Shown: positions 6,588 to 12,696, numbered from the stretch's first letter. The stretch: 12,696 nt of DNA from CAYTAP01 sp964435775 (GCA_964435775.1 CAYTAP010000112.1:1-12696); one strand, 5' to 3'. A program made the numbers and translations. The notes: generated by a model from the letters alone, not told the origin.

Positions 6588-9083
6588 ATGCCACGCAATA
6601 TTCCGGTGGGCAATGGGCACTTGCTGGTGACGTTTGATGACAAGTACCAGATCCGCGATCTCTACTTTCCGCATGTGGGGCAGGAAAATCACGCAGGCGC
6701 CGGCCCGTGCCATTTCGGAGTTTACACCGACATTCCCGGCGCGCACCAAAGCCGCCTGGCGTGGACGGATGAACCCGGCTGGTCAATCCACCAACGCTAC
6801 CTGCGCGACACGCTGACAACGAGTGTCAGTTTGGATCACCGCGAATTGAAGCTCTCGCTTTATTGCAACGATGTTGTCGATTTCCATCGCCCGATCCACG
6901 TCCGCAAGATCAAGATCAAAAATCACGCCGCGCATGATCGCGTGGTGCGCATCATGCACCACCAGGACTTCAACATGTTCGGGACGAAGATGGGCGACAC
7001 CGCCTACTACGATCCGGAACTCCGCGCGCTGGTGCATTATCGCGGCACGCGCTATCTGATGGTGACGTTCTACAGTTGCGGCGAGCAGCGGATCGACGAA
7101 TACGCCACGGGCACCAGTGGGTTTCACGGCGCCGAGGGCACCTGGCGCGACGCCGAGGATGGCCACTTGCAGGGCAATCCGATCGCGCAGGGCGCGGTCG
7201 ATTCCACCATCTCGCATCATGTCAACGTTCCCGCGCATGGGGATCAGACGGTGTACATGGTGATTGTCGCCGCCAAGTCGCGTGAGGAGCTGGTCGAACT
7301 CCACAAATGGATGGCCAGGAACAATCCGCAGTCGGTGATCGATCGAACCACCAGTTACTGGCGGCTGTGGGTGGGGGGGACGAACATCAACTTCGGCAAC
7401 CTGCCGTCGAAGGTTGTGGAGCTGTTCAAGCGCTCGCTGCTTGTGGTGCGGACGCAGATCGACGATGGCGGCGCGATCATCGCCGCCAACGACAGTGATA
7501 TCATGCAGTTCGCTCGGGACACCTATTCATACATGTGGCCGAGGGACGGGGCGCTGGTCGCCAATTCGCTCGACCTGGCGGGGTTCCCGGATTTGGCGCG
7601 CTGGTTTTATTCGTTTTGCCAGAAGGCGATCACGCCGGAGGGGTATTTCCATCACAAATACAATCCCGACGGCTCGCCGGCGTCGTCGTGGCATCCGTGG
7701 GTGCTCAAGGGCAGGCAGGTGTTGCCGATCCAGGAGGATGAAACGGCGTTGGTCGTCTGGGCGCTGTGGCGGCATTACTACCGCTATCGCGACATCGAGT
7801 TCATCCGCCCGCTCTGGGTCGATATCGTGCAGAAGGCGGCCGATTTCATGGTCAAATACCGGGATGAGAAGACCGGGTTGCCGCTGCCCAGCTACGACCT
7901 GTGGGAGGAGCGCTGGGGGATTCACGCGTTTACCGTCGCGACGGTGTACGGCGGGTTGAAGGCGGCGCGCAACTTCGCGGTGTGCTTCGGCGATCGCGCG
8001 AAGGCGGAAATTTACAACAAGGCGGCGGAGGAAGTGAAGGCGGGGGCGGCCAGGTACATGTTCAGCGAAAAGCTGAATCGCTTTGTCCGTCGGCTGGTGC
8101 CGAAGGATACGCCGCTGCCGCCGGACAATGAGGCGTATGAGGAATCGACGCCTCTGGGGAGCGACGCGCGGACGGAGGATTTGTTCGAGGTCGATGAGGT
8201 GCTCGATGCGTCGGTGTACGCGGTCTTTAAGTTTCACATGTTCGACGCCGACGATCCGCGCGTGGTTTCAACGATGAAGGCGGTGGAGGAAAAGCTGTGG
8301 GTCAAGTCGCGCGTGGGAGGCGTCGCGCGCTATGAGAATGACTACTACCATCGGATCAGCAACGACATCGCCAGTGTTCCGGGCAACCCCTGGTTCATCT
8401 GCACGCTCTGGCTGGCGGATTATTACATCACCCGCGCGACGACACCGGCGGAGTTGAAGCTGGCGCTGCCGATTTTCGAGTGGACGGCCAATCACGCGCT
8501 GGAGAGCGGCGTGCTGGCCGAGCAGGTCAATCCATATACCAACGAACCGATCTCCGTGAGCCCGCTGACCTGGAGCCATGCGACGGTCGTCAGCACGGCC
8601 ATCAAATACCTCGAAAAGCTCGAGCAGTTGCAGATCTGCGGGGACTGCAATCAGCCGGTCTTCCGGATGCGGCGTCCCGGACCCGTGGAAGTGAAGGCGC
8701 AGGCGCATTTCGACCGTCTGGAGGCGGAGTTTGAGGTGCATGAAGGGCGCGAGATCGCCAGCGCCGTCGGCAAGTTCACGAAGGTGGATGAGCGCACCGG
8801 ACAGAGCGTCCGGGCGACACTGGCGATCGATACCCGCGACTGCATCGGGTGCGAAGTCTGCGTCGCGCACTGCGCCAAGGGGGTGCTCAAGATGGTCGAT
8901 GGGAAGGCGCTGATCGACCTTCGGCATCTGAACGATTGCGATTTGGACGGGCGCTGCGTGGAGGTTTGCCCGACCGATGTGGTGACACTGATGGTGCAGC
9001 CGCGCGACTCGGGCAAGAATCAATGGGCCGGCGAGGAGGCTGAGCTCGTTCGGGCCGGAGGGCATTACTCTGACAATGAATGA
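6588..9083 (+). CDS. GH15 glucoamylase-type glycoside hydrolase fused to a two-motif ferredoxin domain
   Basis: Residues 1-680 form a complete bacterial GH15 enzyme, a family that releases glucose from alpha-glucans, dextrans or trehalose by inversion. An N-terminal beta-sandwich (about 1-250) leads into the (alpha/alpha)6 barrel with YMWPRDG (315-321) and WHPWVLKGRQVLPIQEDETALVVWALW in two adjoining stretches (368-394). It also holds LPSYDLWEERWG (433-444), with the likely general acid Glu440, and SGVLAEQVNP (640-649), with the likely general base Glu645. A CGDC pair (684, 687) and a charged linker follow. The ferredoxin domain (about 745-803) has CIGCEVCVAHC (752-762) and CDLDGRCVEVCP (784-795). 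There is no signal peptide, so it is cytoplasmic. The frame is continuous across the junction. No Shine-Dalgarno is evident before ATG 6588, and a possible -10 (TATAGA, 6567-6572) lies just upstream. The substrate is not readable from sequence. Confidence 0.93.
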   Translation: MPRNIPVGNGHLLVTFDDKYQIRDLYFPHVGQENHAGAGPCHFGVYTDIPGAHQSRLAWTDEPGWSIHQRYLRDTLTTSVSLDHRELKLSLYCNDVVDFHRPIHVRKIKIKNHAAHDRVVRIMHHQDFNMFGTKMGDTAYYDPELRALVHYRGTRYLMVTFYSCGEQRIDEYATGTSGFHGAEGTWRDAEDGHLQGNPIAQGAVDSTISHHVNVPAHGDQTVYMVIVAAKSREELVELHKWMARNNPQSVIDRTTSYWRLWVGGTNINFGNLPSKVVELFKRSLLVVRTQIDDGGAIIAANDSDIMQFARDTYSYMWPRDGALVANSLDLAGFPDLARWFYSFCQKAITPEGYFHHKYNPDGSPASSWHPWVLKGRQVLPIQEDETALVVWALWRHYYRYRDIEFIRPLWVDIVQKAADFMVKYRDEKTGLPLPSYDLWEERWGIHAFTVATVYGGLKAARNFAVCFGDRAKAEIYNKAAEEVKAGAARYMFSEKLNRFVRRLVPKDTPLPPDNEAYEESTPLGSDARTEDLFEVDEVLDASVYAVFKFHMFDADDPRVVSTMKAVEEKLWVKSRVGGVARYENDYYHRISNDIASVPGNPWFICTLWLADYYITRATTPAELKLALPIFEWTANHALESGVLAEQVNPYTNEPISVSPLTWSHATVVSTAIKYLEKLEQLQICGDCNQPVFRMRRPGPVEVKAQAHFDRLEAEFEVHEGREIASAVGKFTKVDERTGQSVRATLAIDTRDCIGCEVCVAHCAKGVLKMVDGKALIDLRHLNDCDLDGRCVEVCPTDVVTLMVQPRDSGKNQWAGEEAELVRAGGHYSDNE

Positions 9084-9130
9084 AAGGGGGTAGTTCACGT
9101 TTCTGGCCGCGCGTATGGCACCGGCGGAAA

Positions 9131-9162
9131 ATGGAGGGCGTCGCTCCCGCGACGCCCTCCAT
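9131..9162 (+). terminator. Perfect 13-bp stem-loop after the GH15-ferredoxin gene
   Basis: ATGGAGGGCGTCG pairs perfectly with CGACGCCCTCCAT across a 6-nt loop, 48 nt past the GH15 stop codon. It probably ends that transcript, although no T run follows on the plus strand. The GGAG head and palindromic body also resemble REP-type intergenic repeats, so it may be a mobile palindrome reused as a transcript end. Confidence 0.5.
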
Positions 9163-9185
9163 CTCAAATCTTCAAAAGAATTTGA

Positions 9186-9215
9186 TTGAACTTCCCGAAT
9201 GCCCATGCGTATGAT
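9186..9215 (+). promoter_or_regulatory. Sigma70-like promoter of a small transcription unit
   Basis: TTGAAC (9186-9191) and TATGAT (9210-9215) are separated by 18 nt. They match the -35 consensus at 4 of 6 and the -10 consensus at 5 of 6 positions. Transcription would start near 9222. The promoter lies just after the stem-loop that closes the GH15 gene and points at the small ORF and terminator downstream, with no conventional gene in between. Confidence 0.5.
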
Positions 9216-9440
9216 GCGGGTGTGGTTGTTGAGCTGACTCGACGATCACACGCGTTCCCGCGAAGGCGTTTGCGGGAGAAGGAGTCTGGCGGCGGATTTG
9301 TTCAAGCTGCCTCTCGGCAATTGGCGTATGACGGCTGAGCAAGCCGACCTGAGCCTTTCCGAACGCAGTTTTGCACGTCTTCCGCGACGGCTGGACAAGG
9401 CCCGAGCCTCGCTGCCCATGTGCAGGCGACTGCTCGCTTG

Positions 9441-9455
9441 AAAGGGAGGTGATCC
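9441..9455 (+). promoter_or_regulatory. Unusually long Shine-Dalgarno sequence
   Basis: GGAGGTGATCC (9445-9455) is an uninterrupted 11-nt complement to the standard 3' end of 16S rRNA (GGATCACCTCC). AAAGG upstream would extend the match were it not for one extra G. It sits directly before GTG 9456, with 6 nt between GGAGG and the start codon. Ordinary genes in this window have 4-6 nt matches. Confidence 0.6.
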
Positions 9456-9536
9456 GTGAATCAATATGACTGTACGTGTGGGCTGCTGGTGGCAGCTACC
9501 GCCGGTGAAACTCCGGAGGTGTACGCGGCTGTCTAA
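9456..9536 (+). CDS. Candidate 26-residue small protein or leader peptide
   Basis: The GTG-initiated ORF encodes a 26-residue peptide beginning MNQYDCTCGLLVAATAGETP and ending EVYAAV, then TAA. Support comes from the exceptional Shine-Dalgarno at ideal spacing and from a position inside an apparent promoter-to-terminator unit. An in-frame TGA at 9450 rules out an upstream start. The CTCG motif (Cys6, Cys8) followed by a VxxAV-like stretch faintly recalls the N-terminus of small DUF1059-type proteins, but it is too short to assign. It could be a functional microprotein, a leader peptide whose translation affects the downstream hairpins, or a chance ORF in a structured RNA. Confidence 0.35.
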   Translation: MNQYDCTCGLLVAATAGETPEVYAAV

Positions 9537-9564
9537 AGCGGCGCACCGCAGATTCATCTGCAAG

Positions 9565-9600
9565 CCCCGACTCCGGTCAAACGGATGTCGGGGTTTTTTT
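9565..9600 (+). terminator. Strong intrinsic terminator of the small transcription unit
   Basis: CCCCGAC (9565-9571) pairs with GTCGGGG (9587-9593), and inside it TCCG pairs with CGGA across loop GTCAAA, with a single bulged T. Seven T residues follow at once (9594-9600). The T run exists only on the plus strand, so this ends a rightward transcript, although the nearest conventional plus-strand gene stops about 480 nt upstream. Confidence 0.85.
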
Positions 9601-9699
9601 GTGCGCGATGGCAATCGCCATGCGTGCAATGCATTGTGATACGAATCCGCCTTGATGCTCCCGACGATTTTCATCACACGGGAAGACCCCCTCCCCAGC

Positions 9700-9723
9700 C
9701 CTCCCCCGGAGTACCGGGAGAGG
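9700..9723. repeat. GC-rich palindromic intergenic repeat
   Basis: CCTCCCCCGG-AGTA-CCGGGAGAGG forms a 10-bp stem with one mismatch. It is embedded in a C-rich then G-rich flank (about 9687-9727) of the CCCTCCCC...GAGAGGGGG type that is scattered between genes in many bacteria. It lies 42 nt past the stop of the oxidoreductase gene and may serve as its 3' end structure. The rest of 9601-9764 holds nothing recognisable. Confidence 0.5.
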
Positions 9724-9764
9724 GGGCAGGACATCCACGGGGCGGAAATTGCCATTGGTGCGAA

Positions 9765-10817
9765 TCACGTCGCCGGAGATGGTGCAGGGTTTGCACGTCT
9801 GCCCGGCCAACTTTGGGGGCGATCCCAAAAGGCGTCATCCCGACCGCCGTAGTAGTCGGACAGGACAATATCCATGACGCGCGACGTTCGCGCCGCCGAC
9901 TCGCCGGTGCTGGGGCAGGCGCCTTGGCCGAGCAGTTGATCGACGATCGTCTGGATGAGCGGCTGCTGCACATGCGGGGGATTGGGGTGGTCAAAACTTT
10001 CGACCGTGCCGTCGGGATGACGGAGGCGCAAGGGTTCATTGCCGAAGCAGGTCATCATCAATCGGGCCTTGGTGCCGTCGATGGTGATGTCATCCTCGAT
10101 CGTGCTCGTGGCGAAGTTCCAGCTTGCCGTGCCGATCGCACCGCACTGGGTCGCGAAGCTCATGGCGACGGCATCCTCGGCGGTGTGATCTGAAAAATTG
10201 GCGGCCGACCCGGCGACCTGCGTCAACGGACCGAGCAAATGGTCGAACAGGTCGAGCGCGTGCGAGCCGAGATCGAGGAGCAATCCGCCGCCGGATTCGC
10301 GGACATCCAGCCGCCACTCGGGGTTGGGGGAGGGGCGATGGAGGCGGGAGTGGCGGTAGTTGATGGAGGTGATTTGCCCGAGTCGCCCGGTGTCGATCAA
10401 CTCTTTGGCGACAATGAAGCGGGGCAGGCAGCGCCGGTAATAGGCGACGAAGAGCGGCTGCCTGGCAATGGCGAAAGCCTCCACCATCCGCTCGCACTCG
10501 CCGTGGCTGCGCGCCATCGGCTTTTCGACGTAGCACGGTTTTCCGGCCGCCGCGACCTTCAGGGCATATTCGAGATGCGACCCCGGCGGCGTGGCGACGT
10601 ACACCGCCTGCACCTGCGGATCGGCGATCAAGGCATCGGCGTTGTCATACCAGCGGGGGACGCCATGACGCTGGGCATAGTCGCGGGCCAGCTCGCCGGT
10701 CCGCCGCATGACGGCGACGAGCGCGCTGCCTTTGGCTTTTTGCAGCGCCGGCCCGCTTTTCACTTCCGTCACGTTGCCACAGCCGATGATGCCCCACTGG
10801 ATCGTGCCGTCGGTCAT
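9765..10817 (-). CDS. Gfo/Idh/MocA family NAD(P)-dependent oxidoreductase
   Basis: The family oxidises or reduces sugars, inositols and related compounds using bound NAD(P). The 350-residue protein has an N-terminal Rossmann fold with GIIGCGNV (9-16), and then VYVATPPGSHLEYA (72-85). The hallmark CYVEKPMA (95-102) carries the catalytic-site Lys99. The C-terminal domain has GGGLLLDLGSHALDLFDHLLG (177-197, conserved His186). The last 15 or so residues are Pro/Arg-rich and probably disordered. The ATG at 10817 is preceded by GGGTGA. Only 11 nt separate it from the serS stop codon, so it is probably co-transcribed with serS; a shared function is not implied. The family is secure, the substrate unknown. 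Confidence 0.92.
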   Translation of the reverse strand: MTDGTIQWGIIGCGNVTEVKSGPALQKAKGSALVAVMRRTGELARDYAQRHGVPRWYDNADALIADPQVQAVYVATPPGSHLEYALKVAAAGKPCYVEKPMARSHGECERMVEAFAIARQPLFVAYYRRCLPRFIVAKELIDTGRLGQITSINYRHSRLHRPSPNPEWRLDVRESGGGLLLDLGSHALDLFDHLLGPLTQVAGSAANFSDHTAEDAVAMSFATQCGAIGTASWNFATSTIEDDITIDGTKARLMMTCFGNEPLRLRHPDGTVESFDHPNPPHVQQPLIQTIVDQLLGQGACPSTGESAARTSRVMDIVLSDYYGGRDDAFWDRPQSWPGRRANPAPSPAT

Positions 10818-10828
10818 TGGTCACCCAC

Positions 10829-12148
10829 TCATTGATTGTGGTCGATGCGTTCCAGTCCGTTCATGTACGGCCGGAGTTTGGCCGGGATGTTGATCGAGCC
10901 GTCCGCGTTCTGGTGATTTTCCAAAAGCGGGATCAGGATGCGCGGACTGGCGACGACGGTGTTATTGAGTGTGTGACAGAAGCGAGTAACGCCATCCTTA
11001 TCCTTGTAACGCAAGTTGAGGCGGCGGGCCTGGAACTCGTAGAGGCGGCTGGCCGAGTGCGTTTCGCCATAGCCGCTGTCGGGCGCGTCGGTTCGGGCGC
11101 GGCTGGGCATCCAGGTTTCAATGTCGAACATCGCCGCGTTCTTGACGCCGATGTCGCCGGTGCAGCATTGAATGACGCGGTAGGGGAGTTCGAGGCGCTT
11201 GAGCAGCTCTTCGCTGTATCCACGCATTTTTTCGTGCCATTGCTTGCTCTCGGCGACATCGTTGCGGCAGATGACGACCTGCTCGCATTTGTCGAACTGA
11301 TGCACGCGATACAAACCGGCGGTGTCCTTGCCATAGGTGCCCGCCTCGCGCCGGAAGCAGGTGCTGATGGCGGTGTACTTTTTGGGAAGGTCACTTTCGG
11401 CGAGTATTTCATCCATGTGAAACGCGGTCAGGCCGACCTCGGCGGTGCCGGTCAGGAATCGCTCCTCGTCGCCGGTTTCGGTGATCTCGCCGACGCGATA
11501 CGCCTGCTCGCGCCCGCCGGGGAAAAAGCCGGTTCCCCGCATCGCCGATTCCCGGACAAGCACGGGGACGTTCATCGCGGTGAAACCCTGCTCGCGGACC
11601 ATCATGTCCATCGCCATCTGAAGCACGGCCGCGTGCAACTGCGCCCCTGCGCCCGTGAGATAATACGAACGGCTCCCCGCGACGCGCGTCCCGCGGGGAA
11701 AATCCACCAGGCGCAGCGCCTCGGCCAGTTCGATGTGGCTTTTGGGTTTGAAGTCGAAGACTCGTGGCGTCCCAACCTTGTACGCCACGACATTGGCCGA
11801 CGCATCATCCCCCACGGGCACATCGTCATCCGGCGGCTGGGGAACCGTCCAGAGCAGAGGCGTGAGCTCCGCCTCGGCTGCCTTGGCGCGCTCCTCGGCG
11901 TCTTTCAATTTCGGCTTGAACTCAGCAGCGCGGGCCTTGATCGCCTCGCGCTCCACCGCGTCCTTGGTTTTTCCAATTTCGCGGGAACATTGGTTTTGCT
12001 CGGTGCGGAGCGTTTCGTATTCGCGCTGGGCGCTCGTTCGCGCCGCATCCAGCCGCAGCAACTGGTCGATGTCCACGGGAATGCGTTTGAGCGCCGCCCC
12101 GCGGCGGTACTTGTCCGGGTTCTCTCGCAGGTCTTTAAGGTCGATCAT
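10829..12148 (-). CDS. serS: Seryl-tRNA synthetase
   Basis: It charges tRNA-Ser and tRNA-Sec with serine, using ATP, in the cytoplasm. The 439-residue protein starts MIDLKDLRENPDKYRRG, followed by a charged N-terminal coiled-coil arm (about 28-98) that contacts the tRNA long variable arm. The class II core has LTGTAEVGL (232-240), motif 2 in CFRREAGTYGKDTAGLYRVHQF (264-285, conserved Arg residues), ETHSASRLYEFQARRLNLRY (362-381), and motif 3 in HTLNNTVVASPRILIPLLENHQ (392-413). The NNT...PRIL form resembles the Thermus type. The ATG at 12148 is used because AGGAA lies 6 nt upstream and homologues begin MIDLK; a longer reading from 12190 adds 14 unsupported residues. It lies 57 nt after the UPF0145 gene and 11 nt before the oxidoreductase gene. 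Confidence 0.96.
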   Translation of the reverse strand: MIDLKDLRENPDKYRRGAALKRIPVDIDQLLRLDAARTSAQREYETLRTEQNQCSREIGKTKDAVEREAIKARAAEFKPKLKDAEERAKAAEAELTPLLWTVPQPPDDDVPVGDDASANVVAYKVGTPRVFDFKPKSHIELAEALRLVDFPRGTRVAGSRSYYLTGAGAQLHAAVLQMAMDMMVREQGFTAMNVPVLVRESAMRGTGFFPGGREQAYRVGEITETGDEERFLTGTAEVGLTAFHMDEILAESDLPKKYTAISTCFRREAGTYGKDTAGLYRVHQFDKCEQVVICRNDVAESKQWHEKMRGYSEELLKRLELPYRVIQCCTGDIGVKNAAMFDIETWMPSRARTDAPDSGYGETHSASRLYEFQARRLNLRYKDKDGVTRFCHTLNNTVVASPRILIPLLENHQNADGSINIPAKLRPYMNGLERIDHNQ

Positions 12149-12205
12149 TTGCTTTCCTGTACAGGCCGCGAACGCAATGGGCAAGCGCATCGGCCACGGA
12201 CGCTG

Positions 12206-12562
12206 TTACGCCGGTTCAACGATCACCGCCGTGCCATACGCCAGCACTTCCGTCACACCCGCCGACACTTCGTTGGCGTCGTAGCGCATGGAGATGATCG
12301 CATTGGCGCCCATCTCCCGTGCGTGTTGCACCATCAGCGCGTATGAATCCTGTCGGGCTTTCTCGCACATGTCCGCCCAGATGCTGATGTTGCCGCCGAA
12401 GAGCGTTTGGATTCCCGCCCCAACCGTCCCCACGACGCTGCGCGATCGCACGACAATCCCGCGCACGACCCCGAGATTCCTGACAATTCGATGCGAGGGG
12501 AGTTCCAGCGCGGTGGTGACGCGATCGTCGGCGATGTAGGCCCCCTGGTCATCGTGTGCCAT
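12206..12562 (-). CDS. UPF0145 / YbjQ-family protein
   Basis: This is a small conserved protein (118 residues) of the YbjQ family, annotated as a putative heavy-metal-binding domain on structural grounds; the cellular role is unknown. Family features seen are GVVRGIVVRSRSVVG (about 31-45), AGIQTLFGGNISIW (about 49-62), a long helix with CEKARQDSYALMVQHAREMGANAI, and a final AYGTAVIVE strand. It covers the whole family length. The ATG at 12562 is chosen because the GGAG that would lie inside a TTG-started reading (12577) serves as its Shine-Dalgarno, 9 nt upstream. It lies between the rpsG terminator and serS and may share a transcript with serS. Confidence 0.9.
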   Translation of the reverse strand: MAHDDQGAYIADDRVTTALELPSHRIVRNLGVVRGIVVRSRSVVGTVGAGIQTLFGGNISIWADMCEKARQDSYALMVQHAREMGANAIISMRYDANEVSAGVTEVLAYGTAVIVEPA

Positions 12563-12587
12563 TGGCTTTTTCTCCAAGTCGGTTTAG

Positions 12588-12617
12588 AAAAAAAATGACC
12601 CGCGGGACACCCGCGGG
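12588..12617 (-). terminator. Intrinsic terminator of rpsG
   Basis: On the minus strand a perfect 8-bp stem, CCCGCGGG-TGT-CCCGCGGG, is followed after TCA by eight T residues. It begins about 33 nt after the rpsG stop codon and just before the UPF0145 gene, so rpsG transcription probably ends here. The stem is self-complementary, but the T run gives it a clear direction. Confidence 0.88.
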
Positions 12618-12649
12618 CCAATGAAATCGATTCGGTTGATCCGCGAGTT

Positions 12650-12696
12650 TTACCACGCGAAATGTGCGAACGCCTTGTTGGCGTCGGCCATGCGGT
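12650..12696 (-). CDS. rpsG: 30S ribosomal protein S7, C-terminal end (partial)
   Basis: Only the last 14 residues are in the window; the gene continues beyond the right edge. They read RMADANKAFAHFAW then TAA, matching the very conserved S7 C-terminus (RMAEANKAFAHYRW in E. coli). S7 nucleates the 3' (head) domain of the 30S subunit and contacts the E site. An intrinsic terminator follows after about 33 nt. The normal downstream partner fusA is missing: a UPF0145 gene and serS follow instead. Confidence 0.88.
   Translation of the reverse strand, partial: RMADANKAFAHFAW

Larger units (their letters stand above)
9222..9600 (+). ncRNA. Candidate structured RNA / small transcript of about 380 nt
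   Basis: The span from the predicted start site to the strong terminator contains no conventional gene. Hairpins seen are TCCCGC/GCGGGA (9256-9261 with 9272-9277), GCTGC/GCAGC (9482-9486 with 9492-9496), ACC-g-CCGG/CCGG-a-GGT with loop TGAAACT (9498-9520), GCGG/CCGC (9538-9541 with 9546-9549) and GCAGA-TTCA-TCTGC (9548-9561). It lacks the conserved cores of RNase P RNA, tmRNA and SRP RNA as far as can be judged by eye, and no known riboswitch class was recognised. The 26-codon ORF at 9456 lies inside it, so it may be a small mRNA, a regulatory RNA, or both. The transcript boundaries are inferred. Confidence 0.4.

Noticed and set aside
8268..9206. Minus-strand open frame of 312 codons
   Set aside because: It is antisense to the C-terminal GH15 and ferredoxin coding sequence, with shadow-type composition.
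9222..9600. RNase P RNA, tmRNA, SRP RNA or 6S RNA in the large gap
   Set aside because: Conserved cores of the first three were looked for and not found, and no closing long-range pairing typical of 6S RNA was seen. A covariance-model search would settle it.
9466..9639. ATG-started frame overlapping the 26-codon ORF and reading through the terminator
   Set aside because: It is 16 nt from the Shine-Dalgarno, which is too far, and it would translate across a strong intrinsic terminator.
9246..9828. Minus-strand frames downstream of the oxidoreductase (169 and 83 codons)
   Set aside because: They overlap the oxidoreductase end, the palindromic repeat and the plus-strand terminator, and show no recognisable domain or ribosome-binding site.
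10817..12346. Plus-strand open frame of 509 codons
   Set aside because: It is antisense to serS, which is unmistakable. It has no domain and no ribosome-binding site.

Overview
The window reads as chromosomal DNA from a GC-rich, free-living bacterium, probably a planctomycete (Planctomycetota, perhaps Phycisphaerae). That assignment is inferred from gene content and overall feel, not from a marker-gene search. No plasmid, phage, insertion sequence, CRISPR array or tRNA gene was seen. Housekeeping genes (rpsT, a cysE-type gene, serS, the 3' end of rpsG) sit among less ordinary genes, separated by palindromic intergenic repeats.

Left block (1-4568, minus strand). The window opens with a 72-bp double palindrome built like a REPIN (REP doublet). 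A stem-loop then follows the 3' end of rpsT (ribosomal protein S20). Upstream of rpsT is a serine O-acetyltransferase of about 320 residues, and between the two lies a 30-bp AT-rich inverted repeat. Next comes a three-gene unit transcribed leftwards: an ECF-like sigma factor, a single-pass membrane protein 3 nt downstream (candidate anti-sigma factor), and a MoxR-type AAA+ ATPase. The MoxR gene lacks its usual DUF58/vWA partners.

Middle block (4775-9083, plus strand). The first gene is a DUF3524 protein related to tRNA-queuosine mannosyltransferase, whose C-terminal catalytic half looks degenerate. A small exported DUF1259-like protein follows. The third gene is the most striking in the window: an 831-residue GH15 glucoamylase-type enzyme with both catalytic glutamates, fused in one continuous frame to a ferredoxin domain with two Fe-S motifs, one of which has Asp in place of a Cys.

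Gap 9084-9764 (681 nt). No conventional gene is present. The gap looks like an independent small transcription unit: a stem-loop after the GH15 gene, a sigma70-like promoter (TTGAAC-18-TATGAT), a leader, an unusually long Shine-Dalgarno sequence before a 26-codon ORF, a run of hairpins, and a strong intrinsic terminator at 9565-9600. A GC-rich palindromic repeat follows.

Right block (9765-12696, minus strand). From upstream to downstream it contains the last codons of rpsG with its own terminator, a UPF0145/YbjQ-family gene, serS, and a Gfo/Idh/MocA oxidoreductase 11 nt after serS. rpsG is not followed by fusA, so the usual str operon order is broken here.

How the genes work together: the sigma/membrane protein/MoxR trio is a plausible signal-response module. 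rpsT, rpsG and serS are translation genes. The DUF3524 protein points towards tRNA modification, and the GH15-ferredoxin fusion towards intracellular alpha-glucan use linked somehow to redox state.
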